In this document: positions 57,103 through 64,000 of the stretch, one piece after another
Layout: each line of letters starts with the position of its first letter
How positions within the stretch are numbered: the stretch's first letter is position 1
Source: Opisthorchis felineus
Lineage: Eukaryota > Platyhelminthes > Trematoda > Opisthorchiida > Opisthorchiidae
Length of the DNA stretch: 64,000 bases
Assembly: GCA_004794785.1 (NCBI GenBank)
Contig: SJOL01006420.1
Span: forward strand, 561,268 to 625,267
Reading direction: 5' to 3'
Position numbers and translations under genes: made by a program
The notes under the pieces: generated by a model
Told to the model about the DNA's origin: nothing
Database searches by the model: none
The model's input: only the letters and a program-made list of their open reading frames with translations

Positions 57103-57492
57103 ATATACAGCGGAGTTCTGCGGAGTTTGTGTGCATGAAGAAGGGTGACAAATGGGACTTACCTGAAGCTGAACTGGTAGGCTGACTACCAACAGGCACC
57201 TTAACGGCTGGGTCGCAGGACGAAACTGGTGCTGCGGATGCGACCGCCACCGAAGAAGACACGATGGAAGCAACTGTCGTAGCGACAGGAGTAGTCTTCT
57301 GAGGTAATCCTTTTGGAATGGACACCGGTTTTTGTTCGACTTCCTTCTGCTGCACCTCATTAGACATGGAAACAGACGGTACCTGAGTTGACGTGAATGC
57401 TGAGCCGTGAGGGCTGAAATCCAGTGATGTATTCTGAAGATGACTGATATCGCGAAGTCGGACAACTGGCTGAGTGACCATGGTTCCGTCAT
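38367..57492 (-). CDS. TONSL: Tonsoku-like protein, C-terminal half (multi-exon, partial)
   Basis: Eleven to twelve minus-strand exons join in consistent codon phase into about 760 residues: a low-complexity Ser/Thr/Ala/Val-rich segment, a ubiquitin-like segment, then some eight leucine-rich-repeat units to the stop. Each has consensus splice sites. I call it TONSL from the domain order and from the ubiquitin-like part ([32 protein letters not shown]), which follows the vertebrate TONSL pattern of a Val-rich strand, then V-x-WL plus a helix, then GALL-x-x-D. TONSL acts in the nucleus with MMS22L, reads unmodified H4K20 on new histones through its ankyrin repeats and supports RAD51 loading at stalled forks. 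The TPR and ankyrin half was not found in 57,500-64,000 and should lie beyond the window. Alternative: another LRR protein. The family match is from memory, not alignment. Confidence 0.68.
38880..39165 (+). repeat. Repeat B, copy 2
   Basis: Shares AAAAGCCGAGAATCACCGTA, GCACATCTCACGAAACTC and the CACGTGGTCACGTATT block with 11,790-12,030. Reversed, it contains GCGGGTTCGAAACTC, a B-box-like sequence. It lies in the last TONSL intron, antisense to the gene. Confidence 0.65.
39240..39445 (-). repeat. Repeat B, copy 3 (inverted)
   Basis: Matches 38,895-39,010 in reverse (GAGTTTCGTGAGATGCGCAC, CTTTTTGGCTTTTCGGCAT), so copies 2 and 3 form an imperfect palindrome with a spacer of about 280 bases. 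Confidence 0.65.
39925..40130 (+). repeat. Dispersed repeat C, copy with hammerhead-like core
   Basis: Core at about 40,053-40,092: CACTGGTGATGTCACC, loop TCGATT, GGTGATGAAACGTTTGC. The stem closes with one G-U pair. The outer part (GCCCAGCTCAGCGAAC) follows. Located in the last TONSL intron. Confidence 0.65.
40168..40340 (-). CDS. TONSL: TONSL-like LRR exon
   Basis: Acceptor TCTCCTCTTCTAG|, donor CCCGATG|GTGAGT. Encodes [13 protein letters not shown], a clear LxxLxLxxN-type repeat, then [17 protein letters not shown]. Starts by completing a codon with one base and ends after one base, in phase with the terminal exon. Confidence 0.65.
40449..40471 (-). CDS. TONSL: Probable 23-base microexon of the TONSL-like gene
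   Basis: CCGTTTTCCAAGCCCAG| acceptor and TTTTGA|GTGAGC donor enclose 23 bases (TTPLFCF plus two bases). It is needed to link the exon ending in phase 0 at 40,608 to the exon needing one base at 40,340. An alternative acceptor five bases upstream gives a different frame (PRLHLYSVL), so the exact junction is unsettled. Confidence 0.4.
40608..40728 (-). CDS. TONSL: TONSL-like exon
   Basis: Acceptor GGCATCTCAG|, donor CAGTGT|GTGAGT. Encodes [20 protein letters not shown] and on to ...FYFYQQC without stops. Phase matches the preceding exon (AA|T). The acceptor tract is mediocre. Confidence 0.5.
41007..41062 (-). CDS. TONSL: TONSL-like short LRR exon
   Basis: Acceptor TTTTCGTCTTCAG|, donor AGGAA|GTAAGT, both strong. 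Encodes [18 protein letters not shown], an LRR strand (LDMGHCQL) plus helix, in frame with its neighbours. Confidence 0.7.
41336..41649 (-). CDS. TONSL: TONSL-like LRR exon
   Basis: Acceptor TTCTCCTTGACAG|, donor CTAGAG|GTATGG. Two LRR units, [20 protein letters not shown] and [13 protein letters not shown], with the LxxLDLSxN signature, followed by a longer insert ([20 protein letters not shown]) and the helix [10 protein letters not shown]. The frame remains open far upstream into the TA repeat at 41,731, but the acceptor defines the exon. Confidence 0.75.
41731..41774. repeat. TA-rich microsatellite
   Basis: (TA)n with two TG interruptions, in a TONSL intron 80 bases upstream of an exon on the gene's strand. 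Confidence 0.9.
42430..42515 (-). repeat. Dispersed repeat C, copy
   Basis: Reverse strand reads CACTGGTGGTGCATCC, loop, GGTTGGTGACGAAACGTTTGC, then CAAGCTCAGCAAACG. The 5' half of the stem is mutated. Confidence 0.6.
42516..43635. other. TONSL intron, no recognised content
   Basis: Contains a weak tRNA-like start (GGGTAGTTTAGTGGTTAGCA at 43,019) without a matching B box. No exon signal fits the phase of the flanking exons. Confidence 0.4.
43640..43920 (-). mobile_element. LINE-B copy, C-terminal fragment
   Basis: Minus strand: [20 protein letters not shown] and, after a frame shift, [20 protein letters not shown], the LINE-B C-terminus (compare FHLQCVRRIM near 31,600). Intronic, same strand as the TONSL-like gene. 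Confidence 0.7.
44498..44695 (-). mobile_element. tRNA-derived SINE, copy 3
   Basis: Plus-strand view: GTTCAGTTGTAACATCCTTT, CCACCCGAAGGAAACACGAG, GGGTTCGAACCACGGACC (B box reversed), ACTGGGCTATCTCAAGCTC (A box reversed). The best preserved copy. Intronic, sense to the gene. Confidence 0.85.
44880..45005 (-). repeat. Dispersed repeat C, copy
   Basis: Reverse strand: CTTACGATGTCACC, loop TCGATT, GGTGATGAAACTTTTGC. Stem intact with one G-U pair. The outer GTCTGTTCGCCGAGCTTGGC is well kept. Lies just 3' of an exon on the plus map. Confidence 0.65.
45145..45380 (-). CDS. TONSL: TONSL-like LRR exon
   Basis: Acceptor CTTCTTTTCCTTCAG| (strong), donor TTTGG|GTATGC. Encodes two LRR units, [18 protein letters not shown] and [17 protein letters not shown], separated by an [18 protein letters not shown] linker/helix. 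Phase fits both neighbours. Confidence 0.78.
46030..46215 (-). mobile_element. tRNA-derived SINE, copy 4
   Basis: Same body and reversed B box (GGGTTCGAACCACGG) as copy 3. Tail in element orientation is GAACGATATATATTT. Intronic, sense to the gene. Confidence 0.85.
46951..47014. repeat. TA microsatellite
   Basis: Near-pure (TA)n of about 45 bases preceded by a TATG-rich lead-in. Confidence 0.95.
47015..47870. other. TONSL intron, possible decayed LINE-A leader
   Basis: 47,030-47,140 weakly resembles the LINE-A 5' leader (GGGTCACCGACCAAAG, AAAGCCTGGCAGCAAGG). The rest is unrecognised. Confidence 0.3.
47880..48470 (-). mobile_element. LINE-A copy, C-terminus and 3' UTR (decayed)
   Basis: Minus strand: [39 protein letters not shown] and a 3' UTR with TTTTTCACAATAAGGCTTTC, matching other LINE-A ends. 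Several stops. Intronic, sense to the gene. Confidence 0.7.
48765..48954 (-). CDS. TONSL: TONSL-like LRR exon
   Basis: Acceptor TTCCTTCTTTCAG|, donor CTGAA|GTGAGT. Encodes [20 protein letters not shown] and [20 protein letters not shown], an LxxLDLxxNxI unit, ending [10 protein letters not shown]. Both junctions are in phase with the adjacent exons. Confidence 0.78.
48955..50224. other. TONSL intron, no recognised content
   Basis: No repeat family or extra exon identified. A 65-codon plus-strand frame at 49,697-49,894 is unassigned. Confidence 0.4.
50225..50404 (-). CDS. TONSL: TONSL-like exon, start of the LRR array
   Basis: Acceptor CCCCTTTAGCAG|, donor TTACAAG|GTAATT. Encodes [20 protein letters not shown], then [20 protein letters not shown] and VTEVRLQG, the first LRR units. 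Two bases complete the codon left by the ubiquitin-like exon. Confidence 0.78.
51148..51464 (-). CDS. TONSL: TONSL-like exon, ubiquitin-like segment part 2
   Basis: Acceptor TTTTCCTACCTGTCAG|, donor GACACAG|GTAGGC. Encodes [20 protein letters not shown], then [20 protein letters not shown] and [18 protein letters not shown]. The V-x-WL helix followed by the GALL-x-x-D strand is the part that resembles vertebrate TONSL most; a low-complexity tail follows. Confidence 0.75.
51470..52085. other. TONSL intron, no recognised content
   Basis: Short frames only. Confidence 0.4.
52040..53010 (-). mobile_element. LINE-A copy, RT C-terminus to 3' end
   Basis: Minus strand from 53,010: [70 protein letters not shown], and [17 protein letters not shown], then a 3' UTR to the terminal block TACGACAGCGAAAAATCAGT. 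Only a few stops and shifts, so this is the most readable C-terminal copy. Intronic, sense to the gene. Confidence 0.85.
53158..53227 (-). CDS. TONSL: TONSL-like exon, ubiquitin-like segment part 1
   Basis: Acceptor CCCCCACGACAG|, donor GATGATAG|GTGAGT. Seventy bases encode [20 protein letters not shown] followed by DD. Phase fits exon 57,163-57,492 before it and 51,148-51,464 after it. Confidence 0.72.
53228..55085. other. TONSL intron, unassigned frames
   Basis: Frames at 54,078-54,470 are open on both strands (130 and 96 codons), and neither shows recognised motifs. No exon is supported. Confidence 0.35.
55088..55278 (-). mobile_element. tRNA-derived SINE, copy 5
   Basis: Plus-strand view: GTCGTTCAGCTGTAACACCG, CATCCGAAGGACGCACG, GGCTCGAACCACGGAC, CTGAGCCATCTTGAGAG. 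Tail ATTATTTTTATC. Intronic, sense to the gene. Confidence 0.82.
55678..55907 (+). CDS. Possible plus-strand exon inside a TONSL intron
   Basis: A frame open from AAGAGCAG| to a strong donor GACTTG|GTAAGT reads [38 protein letters not shown], then [21 protein letters not shown] better pyrimidine-tract acceptor at TTGCCCTCCAG| (exon from 55,748) is an alternative start. Composition is strongly protein-like. I do not recognise it. It is antisense to the TONSL-like gene, so if real it belongs to a nested or overlapping gene. Confidence 0.42.
56248..56430 (-). mobile_element. tRNA-derived SINE, copy 6 (GAT-rich tail)
   Basis: Plus-strand view ends at the body with GTTCAGATGTAACACCC. In element orientation the tail is GAACGACGATGATGATGGTG, continuing GAT-rich to about 56,218. 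Reversed B box GGGTTCGGACCTCGG. Intronic, sense to the gene. Confidence 0.82.
56755..56930 (-). mobile_element. LINE-A internally deleted derivative (ORF start fused to 3' tail)
   Basis: Minus strand: [20 protein letters not shown], the start of the LINE-A ORF (compare FNVRTLKQAG at 1-626), then a jump to the LINE-A 3' block (GCGAAGCGTCAGTGTTGAAC) and a GATGG-type tail. The RT region is missing. Junction differs from the 12-kb derivative. Confidence 0.7.
57058..57110. repeat. TA microsatellite
   Basis: (TA)n preceded by TATG units, 50 bases downstream of a TONSL donor site. Confidence 0.95.
57163..57492 (-). CDS. TONSL: TONSL-like exon, disordered central segment
   Basis: Acceptor with a long pyrimidine tract (TTGTTGCTTTATCAAG|) and consensus donor CTTCAG|GTAAGT. 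The frame that continues into the ubiquitin-like exon reads [20 protein letters not shown], then a Ser/Thr/Val/Ala/Pro-rich low-complexity stretch to QPTSSASG. This fits the poorly conserved linker between the ankyrin repeats and the ubiquitin-like part. A second frame is also open throughout but would not match the downstream phase. Confidence 0.6.
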
Positions 57493-57601
57493 CTTGATAA
57501 AGCAACAATAAAAACGGTTGTAGGGGTAGAGACAGAAGGAGAACAAATTGAAACAACTGACACAATCAGGGACCACAACAGTGAGGATTCCCCACACAAT
57601 T

Positions 57602-57645
57602 CAATCGTCCAGCTGTAACACCCTTTCGGTGCCTTTCGGTCGCTT
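57602..57645 (-). mobile_element. SINE fragment
   Basis: GTCCAGCTGTAACACCC and TTTCGGTGCC only: the 3' end of the SINE, truncated. Confidence 0.6.
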
Positions 57646-59485
57646 TGCTTTGCCGGTATTTTCATGTCGAATGGGGATGGGCCAATTTCGAGAAGGAGTT
57701 AAACTGGCGCACACTGACCTCCAGGATTCCGAGTAGCGCGGAATTTTGCCGAAAATGGGAATCAACCGAGAAAATGGCGAAGAAAGTTATGTGTTGGAGA
57801 AAGCCATGAATGGTTGGAGCGAATCGTGAAATTACTACATGTTTACTTGTTTTTTTCGGGGCTGCCTTATTCGCCGTTGATGAAGCAACGCAAGGCGAAC
57901 CCAATTTTTACCTTCCTCAGCAAATCCACCCACACAAGCTAATAATTACCATTCATGTCGGTAGAGTTTCAATGCTGCCTAGCTCGCTCTCTTATTTTCC
58001 CTCTGTATATGACTGAGAAATTTACTTCCTCGCTTTACGTTACCTTATTTAGGGAACCTACTTAACTCCTTGCCCTGAATGTTTTGGAGGATGTTGTGAA
58101 AAAGGCCTGTGGTGATCCTCGCTATGGCACTACTTGTAAGGTCGATAAGAGGTCGTGGCGAAGCTAAGCACCGGCCTCGTCCTTTTTGAAACTGATGCAG
58201 GAGGCTTAGTGTACGAACAAAGTCCACCGTGGTTCTCCCGAATTCGCATCTCACCTACAGTAGTTGGGCGTCGTAATTCTGTTGAGAACGACAGTTGTAT
58301 TATGATGGGGCAGTAGCTTCGTGTGAATAAAGGTATAGTGATTGACTGGCCTCAGTTGTGTAAGGCGCCCTTGTTACCGAAACGTCCAATCTAGTAAAGA
58401 TAAAAGGTGGAACTCCGCCGCCGTCCTTAAGTGGCGTCTGACGCGGCGGAGCGATGGCGCTTCAAAGTTAAAAGGCGTACCATTATGTCATAAGCCAATG
58501 AAGCTCAACTAACAAACCAAAGGTCGAGTTGAAAGAAATATATAGCATTAGGTTAACTAATCAATTATTGGAAATATTCTGACTTGTAACATGTATTCTC
58601 GAAGTCATCATTGATAAGTTTACTACCAGACATTCCCGATTCGCTGAAATAGTGTGGCCATTTCTCGAACTCTCTGGTCCCACTTAGCCTCCCTATCCAC
58701 GCACAGACTTTGCCTAGTTTTTGCATGATAGACCCCTCAGCCGCATGGTGCTTCGATCTCGTGGGAATACAACGCACCTCAGATCTAACGATTAGCGTGA
58801 GCGCTCGAAGACACCGAATGCTGAGTTTCCAGCGCCACGTATAGCCCTTAACAGTTACAGCTGCCTTTAAGGATGTCGCTTTCAGAGCGAATCGGGGATT
58901 GATATTTGCTTACTTAGCGGTTAAAAAAAGTCATTCGACCGCTAAAAGAGTTTGTTTATTGGGTCTGTTCAGGAAGTTCACTGGAAGCATACACCGTATG
59001 ATCCCATGGGTTGAATCAACGAATGTATTACGGGGCGGTCATCAGTCGAGTGCTGAGTTTCGTTATCGGTAGCCAACAGCTTTATGATAAATTTGGCTCC
59101 ATGGCTGCTCAGACATAGAGAGACGTTAGGGAGCATAACGGCTACCTGGAATTACCGGAAAACAACCGGTTATCAGTATAGGACATTCGTCTCAGATGAA
59201 CTTAGGCGCACATCGATTGGGATTACAGCTGGACTTTTCGTGATACACAATAGGTTGGTTATTTCCCCATGAGAAATTCCTCTAACCGAATCAGATCAAC
59301 ATTTTGTTTATGCATAAACAGAAACTATAGACAAAGAATAGTTAGTATTTCGACCGGTGCGAGTCCGCGTGGCGGTGGATAGATGGGAAGCATAGAGACG
59401 ATAGTTTTCGGGTATCCAGTCACTGGTTTGGAACTGACAGTCATACCAAAACTGTATCAATCAGTTGCAGCAGTTGATAGCGGCT
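57646..59485. other. No recognisable gene
   Basis: Expected to be a TONSL intron if the N-terminal half lies further right. No ankyrin or TPR exon was recognised. Confidence 0.4.
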
Positions 59486-60060
59486 AGAGAGCATCTGTGT
59501 TTCAGAAATACACCAATACATCCAAGGGTTGCTTGCTTTCCAACTTTTTCAGGAGTTCGAACAATAAAATCCAAATGAAGATGGGGGGACGGCCTGGTGG
59601 CAGATTTGAGCAGTGGCGCGCCATCGGTCAAATCCCTTGGTGTCTGACTGACGAAACCACAGCTGGGATACATAGGAGAGTGCTTATTAAGCCAAGTGTG
59701 GGGAAAATAACAACGGAAGACGGGAGGCTTCCGCAGTCTGAGTCTTCATTATCCTGTCGTATGCAGCGAATAGAGTGACGAGACCAATGTCATCATGCAG
59801 CACTCGACGTGGCATGCAGGTAAATTTGTTCCTGTATATCATGGCTGTACGTGAGCTGATTTATGGCCAGGGGGCCAAGGAAGACATTTAGAGTTCTCCA
59901 CAAAAGCTTTTGACTCAAAAGCCTAGCCAGAAAGCAGCGGTCCTCAGCACAAGGCTAACCTGGCAAGAAGGCGGGAAGACTGTGTTTGTCGGGGTTCGAT
60001 CAATTGGCCAACGCATCCGGACGGTGGATACTGTGTGGGCATCCTGCAGTCAATCTCTAC
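59486..60060 (-). mobile_element. LINE-A copy, 5' leader and ORF start (decayed)
   Basis: Collinear with copy 1: the leader block (GGCTGTACGTGAGCTGATTT, CTCAAAAGCCTAGCCAGAAA), the TATGCAGCGAATAGAGTGAC block, then a decayed ORF start (FIVRTPEKVGKQATL on the minus strand). Confidence 0.7.
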
Positions 60061-61221
60061 ACAAGAGACTAATCGTAATTTGGTTTCGCGTACATAACAA
60101 AAGAATTCTACCCGACTACCATCCCTAAAACGAATCGCTCTCCAATACGGACGTATGGTGTGGTTTTTCGTCTTGATATCATGGAATCTCTTTACCTATA
60201 AGCCATTTTAGACTACGTAAATATAAGGAGGCGCGCAAAAGTTTGCGATCTCGATTGGTAGGAGCATGGGTAATGAACGGGAAAATAGGAAGTGCCATAT
60301 ATCAAGCGAATCAACTTTTTTCCGAAAGCGTCGATGGCGAAAATTCGGAATTCTCCAATTTTCATGAGAGAAATCCAATATATTGGCGTCCGTGAAACAC
60401 GAGTTTTCACTTGTCTGCACTTCAGTCTCAGCTGAAGTGATTCCCAGAATCCACCAAAATCGGGCTACTGAGACTAATTGAAAGTAGCAAGGTGAAAATG
60501 AATAAAACAAACCCGCATGGGATTGAGGAATCCCTCAGGTCCAGTGGTTCTTTTTATTTAACAGGGGGTGTTGAGGTTTCAATTCCACGGACCCACACTT
60601 CTAGAACATTAATTGATGTTCCAGAGAAGTTGCCATATTTCGCAAAAATCAATGGTCTACCCCTCGCGACTGACACGGGCACATGAAGACGGTACCGAGC
60701 ACGGAACACACGTTTTGAGTCAGTGAACTCGGAGATCGACATGCCCCCAGGTAACACGTTAGTGAGGTTAGAAGTGTGGAAAACTGCTCCCACGAACGAA
60801 AACAAGAATGAAAAGCTCCGTATTGACGGGATAAACAGATTTCTGAGAGGAAAATACGGTGTCCCCAGCTGACGGAACTTTGCTATCTGTCACCGTTAGT
60901 CCATAAAGTCTACGACGAACATATTCATATAATCAGCGAGATCAAGTAAAAAATGTGACGGACGGTCGTCTTTTTAGTTGGTGATCACCATGTGGAGCAT
61001 AACACGATAAGCAGCAAAGATACCAAGCGGAAACCACGTGACACATTTGTTTTTCTTAGCGGCTGCGATTTCTTGTGCTAGATATTATTCACTCACAGTA
61101 TCTCAGTCTAAATATTTGTCCTGATCCCTAACGAGGCGGTCTCCACAATTCTGCCGGGAAGAACTGTCACCGAGTTCTCTTCACAACGAGTTGCGGCTCA
61201 GACCGATAACTGAACAAAGGC
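60061..61221. other. No supported gene
   Basis: Minus-strand frames at 60,554-60,805 and, after a good TTTCAATTAG| acceptor, at 60,208-60,486 are open, but no frame shows a recognised domain. Confidence 0.35.
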
Positions 61222-61614
61222 ATGACAGATAAGTCACAACAGAATCAGAAAGGAAGTGTAGATCTTGCGTTCCAGTGTAACAACACTCACAAAAGGGCCT
61301 ACAGTCTAGAGCGACCGTTTGTACCTGATCTCGTTAGCGACCAGTGTAGACAGTCATTTGCTCTAATTTTGCAAATAATCAAATTTCACGTGTATTTGGA
61401 ACTAACTGAGTCTTATTCTACTGAAAACGGAAGACGGCCTTGCAGCAAGCTCTTGGGAGATTACGTACCGATCAGAGTTTTGTCTGTTCATATAGAACGA
61501 AGAAACAGAAACAACGGTGGAACTTATGTATTCAACGAATCATCTAGCAAACCTAAATCCGCACTTCAGGCGCTGGGTGAAGCAGGCGAGCTGACAGTAT
61601 GCCATACAAGTTAG
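61222..61614 (+). CDS. Unassigned ORF of 130 codons
   Basis: ATG-initiated frame (MTDKSQQNQKGSVDLAFQ...) with mixed composition and a Lys/Asn/Ser-rich end. There is no domain, no obvious splice acceptor and no repeat match. It may be an exon or chance. Confidence 0.2.
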   Translation: MTDKSQQNQKGSVDLAFQCNNTHKRAYSLERPFVPDLVSDQCRQSFALILQIIKFHVYLELTESYSTENGRRPCSKLLGDYVPIRVLSVHIERRNRNNGGTYVFNESSSKPKSALQALGEAGELTVCHTS

Positions 61615-62940
61615 CATGGTCATATTACTCGAAAGTATAATGGGTATCGTGATTTCATTCAAATGTCATTGATCTGACGTAGTGACGCGGAGCTACATCA
61701 GGAGGGATGGAAACAGATAGGAGTTGCGCATCTGTGACCAACATTCTTTGGCTGAATTACCATTAGTACCACACTAATCCCACTTGAGAATCATCAACAA
61801 CAAAAGCAAATTCTGACAAACTAATATAGGAAATTTCTCATGCTAATAATTCTTCTACGGACACTTTGAAAGTGTTTGGTTACAGCAACTGAAGGCTAGT
61901 TTTGGGTCGCTGAGATTTCCACGCCTAAATGTTTCGGATGGATTGGAAAATACCGTGCAACAGTTGTTCAATGACGACGTCTGTTTGAAAAACACAGCGG
62001 AAGCGAAAGGTTATCCTCGTAGATGAAACTTGGTCACCGAAACGCCCGAGCATAACATCATATTCTGATTCGCTGTTTCTTCAAACAGACCCATCAACGG
62101 ACAACTCTGATGTTACCTAAGCTTCTTCCATCTATCCGCCCAATGGTTGAGTCGAAACGTGACAACCTGGTAAAAGTTGCGCAAATCTGTAACAGCTGCC
62201 TATTAAGCTACGCGACAAAAGGACATCGCAACCGGAAGATCCGACTTCATTCGGTTGCGTGACATTTAGTACAGTACAGCTTGACTGTGCCCATTTGTGA
62301 TTTTATACACTGCCATAAAATTCGGCACTGGTTCAAATGCTTGGAGGGCACAGTCAATAAAGCAAGTATACCATGCGGAACGCTATTAAGGCCATATGGT
62401 TTCCTCAGTTTTTTCTCCCATTCAAGTTGAACACAAATCGCTTCAGACGTTTATTCCCTGATTGTACGCCCAAATTTGATTTTGTAAGCATATAGAACTC
62501 CTGAAAGATCAAGTTGCTTGATGAAAGGACTAAATGCTGTTGAGGCCACCTGGTTCATCGAACTGATGACGGCCCACGGAGCTGCACTCAATATGCATGA
62601 TACTCGAGGATTCAACAGGGACCCTCCTTGGTCATAAGTGGAGTGTTTTCGACCATCATTAGTGCTCATTGGTGGGTGGTGCATCGAATATGCGCAAAAT
62701 AATATTCAAATAAAGGATACCATGAGAGATCTCGTTAGCATTGATGGCTAGAGAAACGGTACCTACCCACAGTGGTGTCGGAATAAACATCGTATGCATA
62801 GCAACGAAATCCGCTTGATCAAAGCTTGCGGCTGAGTAATCCATCCAATAAAATCAACGGTCTACCACAAGTTCTGTGCTGCAGTGTACAGCGCATGTTT
62901 CCGGGGTCACGAGTAACCGGAAAACACGTGATCTAACTGG
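61615..62940. other. No recognisable gene
   Basis: Short frames only. Confidence 0.4.
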
Positions 62941-62944
62941 GAAA

Positions 62945-63040
62945 AGGCATGTACGTTGGTTTGTTCGCTGAGCTGGGCAATTTGGTTGCAAACTTTTATC
63001 ACCAGTCAAGGCGATATCATTATTGCGTTGAGGTTGGAAA
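62945..63040 (-). repeat. Dispersed repeat C, copy
   Basis: Plus-strand view: GGTTTGTTCGCTGAGCTGGG, GCAAACTTTTATCACCAGTC. Reverse core ATAATGATATCGCC...GGTGATAAAAG is decayed. Confidence 0.6.
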
Positions 63041-63454
63041 TGCATTTGTTGCGGGCGCATGGGTTGATATAGGGTCTACTCAACCAGTTCGACCCGATCA
63101 TTGGTCGTTTGGATGAGCACTCATATGGTTTCGTTGGTTGACCTGTCTTCTAACTGGTAGATGTAGAGATAATTTTGAGATTTGAATTTTCTGGTCCTCC
63201 ATCCAGGCCCTCGTTCGGCTGCCTCCACAGTGAGTCCCGTTTCTTGGCCGGTGGTCTGATGGCTGAGGCCGACTCAGGGTTACTATTGAACTAGTGGTCG
63301 CTCGCTCGTAGCAACGTGTAGAAATGATCGATTTCGAGATGCCGGTTGGTTGAATCCTTTGCAGAGTACTATGCCTCTAAAAATTTCCCCTCGTTTCTTG
63401 TACTTCTGTGTGGCACAATCTTCACGTTTTCTAGATTAAACTCGCTTCCTTCTA

Positions 63455-63560
63455 TTGGTTGTTGATCAGGTGGCTGTTGATCTGTTCGCTGAGCCTGGCA
63501 GTTGACTTGCAAACGCTTCGTCACCATACGAGGAGATATCATCAGTGCGCAGTTGGGTGG
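63455..63560 (-). repeat. Dispersed repeat C, best-preserved copy
   Basis: Reverse strand: GCGCACTGATGATATCTCC, loop TCGTAT, GGTGACGAAGCGTTTGC, then GGCTCAGCGAACAGATCAAC. This copy keeps the full CUGAUGA box; the second box is GAAG instead of GAAA. Confidence 0.7.
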
Positions 63561-64000
63561 GCGTCCTTAATTCTCACGTGTGGAAATAAGGAGTGTGGGC
63601 CGTATCTTTTGATAGCTGTGTTGTGTTCCTTTACTCGTATAGATAGTTTTCTTCCAGTCGATCAAATTTAATATTTGTTGCAGTCCGTGCAGTTGACTCG
63701 GCAAACGACGTTGTTTATTGAGGCTTCATCGGTCTTGTCCTTCGATCCTGAGATCGCCTTCCTCAAAGTAGCGGCTTGTTTGTGGGCTACTAAGATTCCT
63801 TTCGGGTTGTAGTAGCCTCCCGGTGAATTCAGATGCGTTTTTTATGTACAGAAAGACTATCACAGTTCACACACGGCTCTGAGGAGCTCTGCAACGGAAT
63901 GCGCACGAAGCACAGCCAAATCAGCCGAAAGTGGTATCGATTGGTGACAGAAATTGGAATCTGGATTGTCCACGTGACTCGGTTTGCTCTTGGCACGGTA
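63561..64000. other. No recognisable gene
   Basis: Nothing supported up to the window edge. Confidence 0.4.

Noticed and set aside
57101..57597. Second long minus-strand frame over the 57,163-57,492 exon
   Set aside because: Basic, Leu/Arg-rich reading that does not match the phase required by the ubiquitin-like exon; treated as a shadow frame.
59497..59778. 93-codon plus-strand ORF
   Set aside because: Antisense of a decayed LINE-A 5' region.
60208..60805. Minus-strand frames as missing TONSL exons
   Set aside because: One good acceptor is present, but no donor, no ankyrin or TPR motif, and the frame cannot be linked to the 57,163-57,492 exon.

Overview
The window looks like nuclear genomic DNA of a metazoan, most probably a digenean flatworm (fluke). 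Genes are split into short exons with GT-AG introns of 0.1-4 kb. Most of the rest is decayed retrotransposon sequence: one dominant LINE family (here LINE-A), a second LINE (LINE-B), a Penelope-like element, a tRNA-derived SINE, LTR-like repeats and TA microsatellites. I see no bacterial operons, rRNA or CRISPR. The fluke assignment is inference from the repeat families; I cannot name the species.

Layout. 1-1227: 5' end of a LINE-A copy on the minus strand, with a 208-codon open endonuclease ORF running off the left edge. 1.2-21 kb: mostly unrecognised sequence with a few possible plus-strand exons (3.2, 5.9, 13.5 kb), an internally deleted LINE-A derivative (12 kb) and SINEs (15.3, 19.1 kb). 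21.4-22.7 kb: the endonuclease end of a Penelope-like element between about 350-bp inverted arms. 23-35 kb: LINE-A and LINE-B fragments, an 80-base N gap, and two LTR-like repeats in opposite orientation, one of them inserted in a LINE-A copy. 35.36-36.68 kb: the last exon of a plus-strand gene for a single-pass membrane protein with a long cytoplasmic tail.

38.4-57.5 kb is the clearest host gene. At least eleven minus-strand exons, plus a probable 23-base microexon, join in consistent phase into the C-terminal half (about 760 residues) of a protein with a disordered Ser/Thr/Ala-rich segment, a ubiquitin-like segment and a long leucine-rich-repeat array. I identify it as a Tonsoku-like (TONSL) replication-repair protein. 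The TPR and ankyrin half should lie beyond the right part of the window. Its 3' end converges on the membrane-protein gene with 1.7 kb between the stop codons. Every datable SINE or LINE copy I found in its introns lies on the same strand as the gene.

The most interesting structural signal is in the repeats. The Penelope arms and a separate dispersed repeat (about eight copies) both carry a hammerhead-ribozyme-like core (CUGANGA, hairpin, GAAACGUU), and the SINE tail resembles the 3' end of LINE-A, suggesting a LINE/SINE partnership. No alignment, folding or database search was run; everything is read by eye.
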